This document shows positions 44,126-54,309 of a stretch of 60,502 bases of DNA, one piece after another. The notes under the pieces are model-generated. The model saw only the letters and a list, made by a program, of their open reading frames with translations. It had not been told where the DNA came from and did no database searches. Both the position numbers and the translations under genes were made by a program. Origin of the DNA: Bacteroidales bacterium (GTDB lineage: Bacteria; Bacteroidota; Bacteroidia; Bacteroidales; VadinHA17). The stretch spans positions 1 through 60,502 of the forward strand of contig PLML01000107.1 in the NCBI GenBank assembly GCA_003141525.1, read 5' to 3'. Within the stretch, counting starts at the first letter, position 1. Each line of letters opens with the position of its first letter.

Positions 44126-45223
44126 ATGATACCATTTGTTGATTTATATCTGCAATACAGCGGCATTAAAAGTGAGATAGATAATGCAATAAAAGAATGC
44201 ATAGCAGAAGGGAACTTCATAAAAGGAAAAGCTGTTTCTGATTTTGAATCTGCTTTTGCAGGGTATATTGGTGCCCAGTACTGTCTGGGTTGCGGAAATG
44301 GGACAGATGCACTGGAAATTATTTTAAAATCTCTGAATATTGGTCAGGGAGACGAAGTTATTGTTCCTGCATTAACCTGGATTGCAACTGCCGAAGCCGT
44401 CAATAATGTTGGTGCTGAACCGGTATTCGCAGAGATAAAAGCAAAAAACTATACTATTGACTATAATAGCATTGAGGCAAAAATTACCAAAAAGACCAAA
44501 GCTATAATTCCGGTTCATTTATTTGGTTGTCCGGCCGATATGAATGAAATATTGGAAATAGCCGGGAAATATAGATTATTTGTTATTGAAGATTGTGCCC
44601 AGGCGCATGGAGCAGAGTACTTTGGCAGAAAAGTCGGGACTTTTGGTATTGCATCTGCATTCAGCTTTTTTCCAAGCAAAAACCTTGGGGCATTTGGCGA
44701 TGGCGGAGCTATTTTGACGAATAATAAAGAGCTGGCAAATCTATCAAGAAAAATTTCAAACCATGGCCAGCTCCATGAAAAGCACAGCCATTGTATGGTC
44801 GGCAGAAACAGCCGGTTGGACAGTATCCAGGCTGCTATACTTAATGTCAAATTGAAATACCTGGATGAATGGAACTTAAAGCGCCTGAAAGTCGCATCAT
44901 TTTATATTTCAAGATTAAAGGACAATAATAAATTTACATTACCTCTTACTGAAAAGGATAAAAAACATGTTTATCATCTGTTTGTGGTGAGATGCAGAGA
45001 TAGAGAAAAGCTTATCAGACTTCTTGATGAGAAAAACATATCATGGGGAATCCATTATCCCAAAGCGCTTCCTTTTCTTAACGCTTATAAGTACAAAAAT
45101 CATAAAGCCGAAGACTTTACTATAGTAAGCAGTATCACAGATGAAATTATTTCAATTCCAATTTATCCTGAAATAAAAACAGAACAGCTCAATCTTATAT
45201 GCGATCAAATGCTTAAATTATGA
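44126..45223 (+). CDS. DegT/DnrJ/EryC1 aminotransferase (WbpE/WlbC/FdtB-like)
   Basis: 365 aa. MIPFVDLYLQYSGIKSEID opens like WbpE and FdtB; GNGTDALEIILKSL and FVIEDCAQAHGAEYFG are cofactor loops, and SFFPSKNLGAFGDGG has the Schiff-base Lys. This is the 3-aminotransferase type and probably uses the 3-keto sugar made by the FdtA-like or WlbA-like enzyme upstream. It overlaps the following membrane-protein gene by 4 bp. Confidence 0.9.
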   Translation: MIPFVDLYLQYSGIKSEIDNAIKECIAEGNFIKGKAVSDFESAFAGYIGAQYCLGCGNGTDALEIILKSLNIGQGDEVIVPALTWIATAEAVNNVGAEPVFAEIKAKNYTIDYNSIEAKITKKTKAIIPVHLFGCPADMNEILEIAGKYRLFVIEDCAQAHGAEYFGRKVGTFGIASAFSFFPSKNLGAFGDGGAILTNNKELANLSRKISNHGQLHEKHSHCMVGRNSRLDSIQAAILNVKLKYLDEWNLKRLKVASFYISRLKDNNKFTLPLTEKDKKHVYHLFVVRCRDREKLIRLLDEKNISWGIHYPKALPFLNAYKYKNHKAEDFTIVSSITDEIISIPIYPEIKTEQLNLICDQMLKL

Positions 45224-46515
45224 TAACCTCCAGGTCCGACGGCTTTAAGAATTTTATTAAGAATGGGGGACTGACTTTTGTCTTTTGTCTTCTATCGGTA
45301 ATTATTTTGCCGATTTATATTCATTACTTACCCGCTGTAATGATCCTTTGGATCATATTCTGGATAATAGAAAACAGATCAGGATTGAAAAAGGAAATCA
45401 TTACTGATAACAAAGCTGCAATTCTATTCTGTATTTTCATTGCGTTCTTCCTTTGGCAGATTTTGGGTCTATTCCTGGCTGAATCATTAAGTACAGGTTT
45501 TGAAAGACTCTTTAAACGACTTTCTTTCCTTCTCTTTCCTTTAGTTCTTTTCTACCCTGGCTCCAGAATCATCAAAAATATCGATCTAATTATAAAAATG
45601 TTTGCTATTAGCACTTTTATTTACATAGTTTATTGTTTTGGAAATGCACTTCATCATTCCCTGATGATTCAAAATCATTATTGGATATTCAATCCACATC
45701 CTTCAGAATATGATTTTGAGAACTATTTTTATGGGGCCCGTCTGTCTGATCCGGTCCATCCTTCCTATCTGGCCATGTATATCGTAATTTCTGCACTGAT
45801 ATCATTTGAATCTTTATTCGATAATTCTCTTACATACTTTAAAAAGGGATTATGGAGTGCTATGATTGTTGTTTTTATCACTGTAATTTACCTTCTTTCA
45901 GCACGTGCTGGAATTCTGGCTGCGGTAATAGTTTTTCCCTTTTATTTTTTATTTAAGTTCTATGCAAGATATCCAAAATGGATAGCGTATATAGGGCTCT
46001 TCACTTTTGCCGTTATCCTGGGAGTAGTGGCATATAAGAATGAAAGAATAAGCTCTTCAATTGAAGGTGTTTCGCAACAAAATTTCCATGAAACACTTAA
46101 AAATGATCCTCGATTGTTAATCTGGAAATCGGCTCTTGGTGTTATTAGGAAAAACCTTGTACTCGGTGTAGGAACAGGTGATGCAACTGATAAGCTGAAA
46201 GAAGAGTTTATTTCACGCGGATATGTTAATGGATTTTACGATAATCTTAACGCTCATAATCAGTTTCTTGAAATTCTTCTCGAAAATGGATTGATTGGAC
46301 TGATTATGTTTTTAGGTATTCTTGTATACATAGCATATATAGCAGTAAATCAGCATAATCTGCTGTTGGGAATGTTCTTAATAACTACTGTGATTTTTTT
46401 TATATTTGAAACCATGCTAAACAGGCTGGCAGGGGTTTCATTTTTTGCTCTGTTTTCTTTTCTTCTTATTTATACCAAACAGATTAAGCTAACCAGACAA
46501 ATCAATGACGATTAG
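45220..46515 (+). CDS. O-antigen ligase/polymerase family protein (WaaL/Wzy_C)
   Basis: 431 aa with about 11 membrane segments. The periplasmic loop and C-terminal region contain DPRLLIWKSALGVI, LGVGTGDATDKL and NAHNQFLEILLENGLIG, with the family HN-x-F-L-E motif. Being last in the polysaccharide run and close to the Wzz-like gene, it may be the ligase that attaches the finished chain, with the proteins at 23638 and 29200 acting as polymerases. That division is inference. Confidence 0.82.
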   Translation: MITSRSDGFKNFIKNGGLTFVFCLLSVIILPIYIHYLPAVMILWIIFWIIENRSGLKKEIITDNKAAILFCIFIAFFLWQILGLFLAESLSTGFERLFKRLSFLLFPLVLFYPGSRIIKNIDLIIKMFAISTFIYIVYCFGNALHHSLMIQNHYWIFNPHPSEYDFENYFYGARLSDPVHPSYLAMYIVISALISFESLFDNSLTYFKKGLWSAMIVVFITVIYLLSARAGILAAVIVFPFYFLFKFYARYPKWIAYIGLFTFAVILGVVAYKNERISSSIEGVSQQNFHETLKNDPRLLIWKSALGVIRKNLVLGVGTGDATDKLKEEFISRGYVNGFYDNLNAHNQFLEILLENGLIGLIMFLGILVYIAYIAVNQHNLLLGMFLITTVIFFIFETMLNRLAGVSFFALFSFLLIYTKQIKLTRQINDD

Positions 46516-46565
46516 TCAAAATGCTGAAGTACTAAATTTTTAAGGATTAAATGAACTTAAATAAT

Positions 46566-46588
46566 AAAGGGAGCCTAAAACTCCCTTT
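46566..46588. terminator. Bidirectional intrinsic terminator
   Basis: AAAGGGAG pairs with CTCCCTTT around a 7-nt loop and is flanked by A-rich sequence on one side and TTTTATGTTTTT on the other. It sits between the convergent polysaccharide locus and the Wzz-like gene, so it can serve both strands. Confidence 0.8.
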
Positions 46589-46595
46589 TATGTTT

Positions 46596-47621
46596 TTAGT
46601 ACTTTTTATATATCTCTTCGAGATTGCCCCAGTTTGCAACAATAATCAGAATCAACAATGTAAGAAAAAATAAGATTGGTATCGCATATTTACCATAATA
46701 CATGCCTCCATTGTCTCTTTTGGCAGGCAGAGAAAAATCACTTAGTACTGTAACAACTCCTTTATACAAATCTCTTTCAGTTTCTATTTTCTGTTTTCTG
46801 GAATAAAGAGAATAAATATCGCCATAGACTAGCTGAGTCTTCTGTTCCTGCATAAAGACTATCTGTCCCCCGCTTGCCGGCTTCACATTCCGTGTTTCTT
46901 CAAAGTATTTAACCTTTTGTAAACTATCTAATTGTTTTATATCATAACCAAGTCTGGCAAGTAATTCCTGGTTTTGCCTTAAACGAACCCTGTTTCTTTG
47001 CTGGTATAATGAATCGTTCTCTATGAATTTTACAATACCATCTAGTACCAAATTTAAGTCCTGCGGAGAATTAACTTTAACCCGAACATCCATCCGATCC
47101 TGCATTCTGATATTGATAGTATCATATGCGCTGTGATTTCCTTTGTAATCCACATAATCCGGAATGCCATCCCTGCTCTGATCTATGATCCAGTATGCAC
47201 CTATATCCGAAATGTTTTGTACTGATTCAGGTTTCATGGATAAGGCCTGTGACAAAGCTGCTGAATTATTTTCAGCACAAAATGTATGGAGTTTGTTAAT
47301 TTTTGAGATTATTTCAGAGGTTGTACCCGAGTTATCCCTTAATGTCTTCATATCCATGAGCACCAGATTATTTCGGAATACCAGGTCAGAGGTATAGAAT
47401 GAAGCAGAAGTAGTTTTCAAAAGATATGATATCCCAATACCTGCTACAATACTTAATCCCAGTGGTAACCACCGTTTTAACAAAAAAACAACAGTTATAA
47501 GAAAGGCTCTTCCTAAAGCTATAGCCCACCGGTTTAATGTATTTCCCATTCTCCTGAATAGATCCAAAAGATCTATTTCATCATCTCTGACATTTTTATT
47601 TGGTGTTGTGATTTCAGACAT
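46596..47621 (-). CDS. Wzz-like chain-length determinant protein
   Basis: 341 aa with two membrane segments, at about 50-68 and 312-329, and a long periplasmic region between them. The region carries coiled-coil character (VRLRQNQELLARLGYDIKQL, IETERDLYKG). This is the co-polymerase topology that sets O-antigen or capsule length; no C-terminal kinase domain is present. The call rests on topology and position next to the polysaccharide locus, as sequence conservation in this group is weak. Confidence 0.78.
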   Translation of the reverse strand: MSEITTPNKNVRDDEIDLLDLFRRMGNTLNRWAIALGRAFLITVVFLLKRWLPLGLSIVAGIGISYLLKTTSASFYTSDLVFRNNLVLMDMKTLRDNSGTTSEIISKINKLHTFCAENNSAALSQALSMKPESVQNISDIGAYWIIDQSRDGIPDYVDYKGNHSAYDTINIRMQDRMDVRVKVNSPQDLNLVLDGIVKFIENDSLYQQRNRVRLRQNQELLARLGYDIKQLDSLQKVKYFEETRNVKPASGGQIVFMQEQKTQLVYGDIYSLYSRKQKIETERDLYKGVVTVLSDFSLPAKRDNGGMYYGKYAIPILFFLTLLILIIVANWGNLEEIYKKY

Positions 47622-47693
47622 ATTTTAAAATTGACTTGTTAGTTATACAAATATATTCAAATTTACACTGAATACAAGAATCATTTCAAAGGT

Positions 47694-48557
47694 TCAGAGA
47701 AGTTTGAATACCTTAAGCGCCAGATCGCTCATCAATGGCTTGTAATCCTTAATGAATTCTCCGGTAACACGGTTACCGATAACCAGGCAGATTGTCAAGG
47801 CTTTGTGTCCAAGCAATGCCGACAAACCATAAATGGCAGAACTCTCCATTTCATAGTTGCTGATTGTTCTGCCTCTGTAGGAAAATTCAGCCAGCTTGTT
47901 GTTTATTTCATTATCAAATGTTTCAAGCCTCAGTCTTCTGCCTTGAGGAGCATAAAACCCGGGAGCTGATATTGTTATTCCTTTTTTAAAATCCCTGTTT
48001 TGAAATAATTCTACGAGTTCTTTATTCGCATTTACAGCATAAGGGTAGGAGAGAGTATCAGGCCACTCAAGATATTCAACCAGGGTATCAGATAAACCGG
48101 TATCGAGTATCCAGTCATAACCCTTATAGAAATGTAACAGGCCATCAAAACCAATAGCAGTTTCGGTAAGTATGCATGAACCGGCCGGTACATCAGTTCT
48201 CAGTCCCCCGGATGTTCCAAGCCTTATAAATGTCAGTGAAACTGGATCTTCCTTAATAATACCTGTATTCAAATCAATATTCACAAGAGCGTCAAGCTCA
48301 TTTACCAATATATCAATATTATCAGTTCCTATTCCTGATGAAATGACAGTTATCTCGTTATTTTCGAATGAACCTGTGACAGTATGGAACTCCCTGTTTT
48401 CTTTTCTAACCCTTATATCCTGCATCAATGATGCGAGCATATCAACCCGACCCGGATCACCAACAATAATTATTTTATTGGAAATGTCACCAGGAAGCAG
48501 ATTAAGATGATATATGCTTCCATCCTTATTGGTAATAAGTTCAGTCTTCTTTTGCAT
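47694..48557 (-). CDS. Nucleoside phosphorylase (uridine phosphorylase-like)
   Basis: 287 aa with the phosphate loop IVGDPGRVDML, RLGTSGGLRTD and NYEMESSAIYGL, the ribose-binding EMES motif. It splits a nucleoside (probably uridine) with phosphate in pyrimidine salvage. It lies alone on the minus strand between the Wzz-like gene and the efflux operon, with gaps of 72 bp and 24 bp. It may be read with the efflux operon, but no functional link is apparent. Confidence 0.87.
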   Translation of the reverse strand: MQKKTELITNKDGSIYHLNLLPGDISNKIIIVGDPGRVDMLASLMQDIRVRKENREFHTVTGSFENNEITVISSGIGTDNIDILVNELDALVNIDLNTGIIKEDPVSLTFIRLGTSGGLRTDVPAGSCILTETAIGFDGLLHFYKGYDWILDTGLSDTLVEYLEWPDTLSYPYAVNANKELVELFQNRDFKKGITISAPGFYAPQGRRLRLETFDNEINNKLAEFSYRGRTISNYEMESSAIYGLSALLGHKALTICLVIGNRVTGEFIKDYKPLMSDLALKVFKLL

Positions 48558-48581
48558 AGTGTAAGTTTAGGCTCAAATTTA

Positions 48582-49901
48582 CTATAATCTGGATAATAGC
48601 TGTTTCAATTTTGTTTCTGCAACTTTTAAATCATATTCAAAATTGATTAAACGTGTAAGTGATTCCACAAAACTCCCTTCTGCAAGACTAACTTCAAGGG
48701 AGGTTGTCTGACCAAACCTAAGGCGCTGAATCGTAATTTCCAGATTTTCTTTTGCCAGTATGGCATTGTCCTTTTCAATTTTTAATAATTGCAAATGATT
48801 TTCAAATTGGGTAAGTGCATTTTGTAATTGTTGATTCATTTGCAGTCTTATGCTTTCAAGATTATACTCATCTGATTGAAGTTGAATTTTAGCAATTTTT
48901 ATTTGCCTGCCTGCATTTCCTGCCTGAAAAACAGGTATTGAAATAGTGCCTCCAACCGATGGCCCGATTGTACGATTTGTTAAAGGATTACTAGAGGGAG
49001 TATTGCTTTGGAACAAACCATAACCGGCATTAAAGTTTATTCTGGGGAATAACAGCCTATTCATCTCCTTTACGCTTAGTTTGGATATATCAACTTGTTT
49101 TTTATAAGCTAATATACTTGTATTGCTGGTATCAAGTTTCTGAGCTAACTCCTGTTTATCGAGTAATTCGTTAATAGGTATGGAATCGAGCACTTCAAAT
49201 GATATATCTGCATTTCTGCCGAGAAGTTTGTTTAGCGTTCTTTTTGCAGCAATTATTATTGATTGCTGATTTAGAGCATTTTCCTGATAGACATTCAAAT
49301 CAATTTTAGCCTGTAATAAGTTTGTTTTTGGAGAAAGTCCGGCATCATAAGATGTTTGAGATATTTTTACACGTTCTAAATTATAAGTAATGACTTCGTT
49401 AATAGAAGCCAGTTCCTGTTTTTGCCTCACTACATCATAATATGCCAGAATCACATCATATACAGTTTGCAACACTCCATCCCTGAATTGAATTTCACCT
49501 AAAGCCTGAATCTCATTCAATTTTCTTTTCGTGACAAACATTTTACCTCCATCAAATAATGTCCAGTCAAGTCCAACGCTTGCATTTAAGGAATTGGAAT
49601 TGACATTGGATGAGTTTGATGAAGTTCCGTCCGAAAATTTTTGTCTGATATTATTAGCTGCCGAAACACTTTCAGAAGCGTTTATGCTTATGTTTGGCAA
49701 CATACCTGCATTTCCCGGTTTGTTATTAACACTGTCGGTGCTGGCATTATTGAGGGCGACCAGAATGTCATAATTATATTTCATTGCTATCCTGATCGCA
49801 TCCTGTTCAGTAAGAGCATTCTGAGCATAAGTTATAGGGATAATAAATACAATTAAGCTTAAATTCAGAATAATTTTCTTCATTGAAATATGGTTTTTCA
49901 C
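48582..49901 (-). CDS. TolC-family outer-membrane efflux protein
   Basis: 439 aa with an N-terminal signal peptide ending near TYAQ. The two repeated coiled-coil halves typical of the family are visible (NALTEQDAIRIAMKYN, SQTSYDAGLSPKTNLLQAK, then the second copy with RLRFGQTTSLEVSLAEG). It forms the outer-membrane channel for the RND pump encoded just upstream, whose stop overlaps its start by 4 bp. Confidence 0.93.
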   Translation of the reverse strand: MKNHISMKKIILNLSLIVFIIPITYAQNALTEQDAIRIAMKYNYDILVALNNASTDSVNNKPGNAGMLPNISINASESVSAANNIRQKFSDGTSSNSSNVNSNSLNASVGLDWTLFDGGKMFVTKRKLNEIQALGEIQFRDGVLQTVYDVILAYYDVVRQKQELASINEVITYNLERVKISQTSYDAGLSPKTNLLQAKIDLNVYQENALNQQSIIIAAKRTLNKLLGRNADISFEVLDSIPINELLDKQELAQKLDTSNTSILAYKKQVDISKLSVKEMNRLLFPRINFNAGYGLFQSNTPSSNPLTNRTIGPSVGGTISIPVFQAGNAGRQIKIAKIQLQSDEYNLESIRLQMNQQLQNALTQFENHLQLLKIEKDNAILAKENLEITIQRLRFGQTTSLEVSLAEGSFVESLTRLINFEYDLKVAETKLKQLLSRL

Positions 49902-52900
49902 TCAATCTCATTATTTATAGTGGCTGAAATTGTATGTTGTAACTTTTTGTCAGCCATTAATATATACATCACCGGAATAACAAACAAAGTAAGTATCAAA
50001 GCAAAAAGCAATCCTCCTACAACAACAATTCCTAAAGGAACGCGGCTTTGTGCGCCAGCGCCTAATGCCAATGCAATCGGCAGAGCTCCGAATATGGTCG
50101 CCAGTGAAGTCATTAATATTGGACGCAGACGTAAAGCTGCTGCTTCAAATGCTGCTTCTCCAATTTTGAGTCCGGCTTTACGTTTCTGATTGGCAAATTC
50201 CACAATCAGGATTCCATTCTTGGTAACTATTCCAATAAGCATAATCATTCCTATCTCAGAAAATATATTCAATGTTTGTTTAAACAACAACAATGATAGT
50301 AAGGCGCCGGCGAGTGCCAATGGTACAGTAATCATAATTATAAATGGATCGCGGAAACTCTCAAACTGAGCGGCAAGTATGAGATAGATCAGAATTAATG
50401 CGAATACCAGCGCAAATGAGATATTCGAACTGCTTTCAACAAAGTCACGCGATGATCCGAACAGATCTGTATGAAAGGAAGTGTCAAGAAGTTTTCCTGC
50501 AATCTTGCGCATTTCAGTAATTCCTTCACCCAGAGTCCGCCCCTGCGCAAGAGAAGCAGAAATGGTAGCCGATTTATACCTGTTAAAATGATACAAAGTA
50601 GGAGGGCTGCTGCTTTCTTCAGTTTTTACCAGGTTATCGAGTTGTATCAACCTGCCGGCCCTGCTTCTTACGTATAATGAAGTAATATCTGCAGGCTGGC
50701 TGCGTTGAGAACGTTCAACCTGTCCGATTATCTGGTACTGTTTTCCATTTCGAAGAAAATAGTCATATCTGCGGCCACTTAAGGCTAACTGTAAAGTGGT
50801 TGATATATCAGATTCATTTACACCAAGATTAGTAGCTTTAAGACGATCGACAGTGAGGTTAATTTCCGGCTTATTGAATTTTAAATTAACATCAACATTA
50901 CTAAATACAGGGTCTTTTCGCGCTTCATCCAGAAACTTAGGAAGTACCTGCTGAAGCATATTAAAATCTAAGTTTTGTAAAACAAATTGAACCGGTAACT
51001 GTGATCCTGAACCCATTGAAGTGGCAATGGTTTGTTCCTGATTTGGAATAATTCTGGCTTCTGAATAACGTCTGAAGATCCTTAGTAGCTTATCATAAAC
51101 CTGCTGCTGTGAAACGGTCCTTTGATAAGGTTCTGTTAAAAATAAATTAATACCTCCCAGATTTGTACTGGATGCTCCGCCACCACCTCCGCCAGTCCTT
51201 GCAAATGTTAAACGCGTTTCCGGAATACTGTCCAGCATTTGCTGAGAAATCCTGTCTACAAGTGAGTTTGTATAATCAAAGTCAGCACCTTCAGGTAAAG
51301 TAATTGAAGCTCTGAGAATACTATGGTCTTCCAATGGAGCCAATTCTGATTTCAAAAGTCTTGAAAAAACATAAATCATTATTAAACATACAAAAGGCAC
51401 TGTAATTGGAATCCATTTGTGTTTAATGACATATCTAATTAAAGCTCTGTAACCTTTATCGAGATTAACAAAAAAGGGTTCAGTAGCATTATAAAAGCGA
51501 GAATGTCCGATTCGCGATCCTCCAAGTCTGATATTCAGCACCGGTGTCAGCGTGAGTGATACAAAAGCTGATATAATTACAGCTCCGGCTAACACGATAC
51601 CGAATTCACGAAACAATCGTCCAGTGAATCCCTTCAAGAAGATTACCGGGATAAAAACAACTGCCAAAGTCAGTGAAGTGGATATGACAGCAAAGAAAAT
51701 TTCACGTGTGCCATGCAGTGCTGCTGTCCATTTGTCCATTCCAAGCTCTCTTTTTTTGAAAATATTCTCAGTTACAACAATACCGTCATCTACAACGAGG
51801 CCTGTCGCCAGTACAATGGCCAGCAAGGTTAGTACATTTATCGAAAACCCGAATATGTACATTATAAAGAATGAACCAATAAGCGAGACGGGTATATCTA
51901 TCAATGGACGTAAGGCTATTACCCAATCCCTGAAAAAGAGGAATATAATAATCACTACAAGTAAGATTGCGATAATCAACGTTTCTGTTACATCTTTTAC
52001 AGATTGACGCACAAATTTTGATCTGTCATATCCTACATATAATGTCAAACCATTCGGAAGATTTTTTTGAATATCATCAAACCTTTTATAAAATTCATCG
52101 GCAATGTCTATTGTGTTGGCTCCCGGTAGCGGAATAATGGCCAGCATAATACCCTCGGCACCATTCAGCTTAACGGCAGTTTCGTCATTTTCGGGACCTA
52201 ATACTGCCTCTCCAATATCACCCAACTTAATTATCTGGTCGTTGGATTGCCTGATGATCAGATTGTTAAAATCATCTTCGGTAACTAACAAGCCATGAGT
52301 TTTGACTAAAAGCTCTGTACCGCTACCCCTTATTTTTCCACCGGGTAAGTCAATATTTTCATTATTTAAGGCTGTAAAAACGTCTTGGGCAGTTATGTTA
52401 AATGCAGCCATTTTATCGGGATTCAGCCAGAGTCTCATAGCAGGACGTTTTTGCCCAAAAAGCACAACAGAGCTCACACCAGGTATTGTCTGTAGTTTTT
52501 CCTGTAAAACATTCTCTGCATAATCACTCAGATCAGTGGCAGTCAAAGTGGTACTTTGAACCGCCAGCGTGAGTATGGGATCACTGTTGGCATCGGCTTT
52601 GCTTACAATAGGAGGAGCATCAATATCCTGAGGTAAACTTCGGGCAGCCTGTGCAGTTTTATCACGGACATCATTTGCCGCTCTTTCAAGATCTGCGCCA
52701 ACATTAAATTCTACAGTGATATTACTGCTCCCGACTGTAGATGACGAAGAAATGGATTTTACACCTTCAATTCCGTTAATTGCTTTTTCTAATGGTTCTG
52801 TGATCTGTGATTCCATAATTTCAGCATTTGCACCTGCATAAGAAGTCTGAACATTGATAGTTGGCGGGTCAATTGCAGGATATAATCGCACTCCCAGGAA

Positions 52901-52990
52901 ATTATATCCCACTATACCAAACAGCACAATGATCAAGCTCATTACAATTGATGCTACCGGCCGTTTTACTGCAAAATCGGATAATGTCAT
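49898..52990 (-). CDS. RND-family efflux pump, AcrB/HAE1 type
   Basis: 1030 aa inner-membrane transporter. It has LSDFAVKRPVASIVMSL at the N-terminus, VVDDGIVVTENI with the paired TM4 Asp residues of the proton relay, and the porter and docking domains duplicated in the usual order. 1030 aa is normal. It overlaps both neighbours by 4 bp, forming a coupled adaptor-pump-channel operon. Substrates are unknown. A Gly-rich run near residue 600 is a minor peculiarity. Confidence 0.95.
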   Translation of the reverse strand: MTLSDFAVKRPVASIVMSLIIVLFGIVGYNFLGVRLYPAIDPPTINVQTSYAGANAEIMESQITEPLEKAINGIEGVKSISSSSTVGSSNITVEFNVGADLERAANDVRDKTAQAARSLPQDIDAPPIVSKADANSDPILTLAVQSTTLTATDLSDYAENVLQEKLQTIPGVSSVVLFGQKRPAMRLWLNPDKMAAFNITAQDVFTALNNENIDLPGGKIRGSGTELLVKTHGLLVTEDDFNNLIIRQSNDQIIKLGDIGEAVLGPENDETAVKLNGAEGIMLAIIPLPGANTIDIADEFYKRFDDIQKNLPNGLTLYVGYDRSKFVRQSVKDVTETLIIAILLVVIIIFLFFRDWVIALRPLIDIPVSLIGSFFIMYIFGFSINVLTLLAIVLATGLVVDDGIVVTENIFKKRELGMDKWTAALHGTREIFFAVISTSLTLAVVFIPVIFLKGFTGRLFREFGIVLAGAVIISAFVSLTLTPVLNIRLGGSRIGHSRFYNATEPFFVNLDKGYRALIRYVIKHKWIPITVPFVCLIMIYVFSRLLKSELAPLEDHSILRASITLPEGADFDYTNSLVDRISQQMLDSIPETRLTFARTGGGGGGASSTNLGGINLFLTEPYQRTVSQQQVYDKLLRIFRRYSEARIIPNQEQTIATSMGSGSQLPVQFVLQNLDFNMLQQVLPKFLDEARKDPVFSNVDVNLKFNKPEINLTVDRLKATNLGVNESDISTTLQLALSGRRYDYFLRNGKQYQIIGQVERSQRSQPADITSLYVRSRAGRLIQLDNLVKTEESSSPPTLYHFNRYKSATISASLAQGRTLGEGITEMRKIAGKLLDTSFHTDLFGSSRDFVESSSNISFALVFALILIYLILAAQFESFRDPFIIMITVPLALAGALLSLLLFKQTLNIFSEIGMIMLIGIVTKNGILIVEFANQKRKAGLKIGEAAFEAAALRLRPILMTSLATIFGALPIALALGAGAQSRVPLGIVVVGGLLFALILTLFVIPVMYILMADKKLQHTISATINNEIE

Positions 52991-54060
52991 AACTGATCTC
53001 TTTTAACTTTAGAAAATTTTAGAACAGCATTCGGTTTAAGAAAAAGTATTCCGGTTGTAACTACTGTATCTCCTGGATTTATACCACTTAATATCTGTAT
53101 GGATGATGCATTCCTTATGCCAGTCATTATTGTAACAAAGCTGGCCCTTCCGTTTTTTGCTACTATCAGTTGCTTTGTCCTTGCCTGTGGGATTACAGCT
53201 TCAGTTGGAACCATCAATGCACTTTTGTTCTCACTTAATCTTAATTGAACATCTGCAAATTCGCCGGGTGTTAGCGATGAAACATCGCTCTGAACTATCG
53301 CCCGTAAATTTAAGTTACGGGTATCTGATTCGATACCCTGTTCAGTTGCCATTACTGTTGCATCATATTTATTGTCGTCACCCCGAACTGAGAATTGAAC
53401 TTTAAACCCTGGCTTTATTGTACTGCTGTATTTACCAGGAACACTGAAATCCAGCTTCAAATGCCGTATATCGCGTATTGTTGCCAGGGCAGTTGCAGTT
53501 GTAACCTGTGCACCTATGCTTATATTTCTTAACCCGATGGTTCCGTCAAAAGGAGCCCTGACTTCCGTTTTATTAATCTGCACCTTTAATACTTCAATGT
53601 CAGCTTTGATAGAGTTTATCTGTAGAATTGTCTGGTCGAGATCCAATTGACTTATTCCGTTAACTTTCATTAATTCGCTCTGCCGGTTCTCAGTTTGCTG
53701 TTCCAGTTGCAGCTGGGCCTGAGATTTCTTAAGTTGTGCCTGTAAATCACCGTCAAAAAGTTTTACAAGTAGTGTTCCTTTTTTTGTAAACCCTCCTTCA
53801 GTTAAATTAATATCAACTACACGTCCCGGAACTTCAGGCATTAGTACTGTTTCTTCAAAAGGCTTCAATGTCCCGGAAATGGTGATGGTTTGATCTAATA
53901 CTGTCGGACTTACAATAACTCCTTCAACCCTGAGACTAACAGCTTGTCTGTTAACGGTTTTTTGATCAGGCGCCCCAGAATGGCATGAACTCAAAATACC
54001 TGAAAATGCAATTATTATAAACAGGTTAAGATTACTTTTCTTTAACATAAAATGTGTCAT
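52987..54060 (-). CDS. RND efflux periplasmic adaptor (membrane fusion protein)
   Basis: 357 aa lipoprotein with lipobox LSSC at about residue 26. The lipoyl-like half GRVDINLTEGGFTKKGTLLV, a coiled-coil hairpin (LKKSQAQLQLEQQTE) and the barrel GLRNISIGAQV are arranged as in AcrA/MexA. It is first in the operon. An alternative ATG four codons in (MLKKSNLN) is equally likely as the start. About 240 bp upstream up to the divergent DUF4293 gene must hold the promoter. Confidence 0.92.
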   Translation of the reverse strand: MTHFMLKKSNLNLFIIIAFSGILSSCHSGAPDQKTVNRQAVSLRVEGVIVSPTVLDQTITISGTLKPFEETVLMPEVPGRVVDINLTEGGFTKKGTLLVKLFDGDLQAQLKKSQAQLQLEQQTENRQSELMKVNGISQLDLDQTILQINSIKADIEVLKVQINKTEVRAPFDGTIGLRNISIGAQVTTATALATIRDIRHLKLDFSVPGKYSSTIKPGFKVQFSVRGDDNKYDATVMATEQGIESDTRNLNLRAIVQSDVSSLTPGEFADVQLRLSENKSALMVPTEAVIPQARTKQLIVAKNGRASFVTIMTGIRNASSIQILSGINPGDTVVTTGILFLKPNAVLKFSKVKRDQL

Positions 54061-54309
54061 AGTTTATGGATGTAATTTTTACATAAAGTATTGCACCAGC
54101 TAGATTTATTAATATAGGCGATAAATCAGATCTTTTTAAAGGCAATAAACTGACAAATGTAGATCTTTTATTATTGTCCTAAATAATGTGAATTATGAAT
54201 AATATGTTAAAATTTCATAAAAAACTTTTTGATTTATATGACAAATCAAGAGTATTCCTATAAGGTAATTGATAAAAAGGAATTATTTTTATGCTAAAAT
54301 TTGATGATT

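Noticed and set aside
48172..52523. Plus-strand ORFs of 60-150 codons opposite the phosphorylase and RND genes
   Set aside because: They are antisense to strongly conserved genes and have no motifs; treated as shadows.
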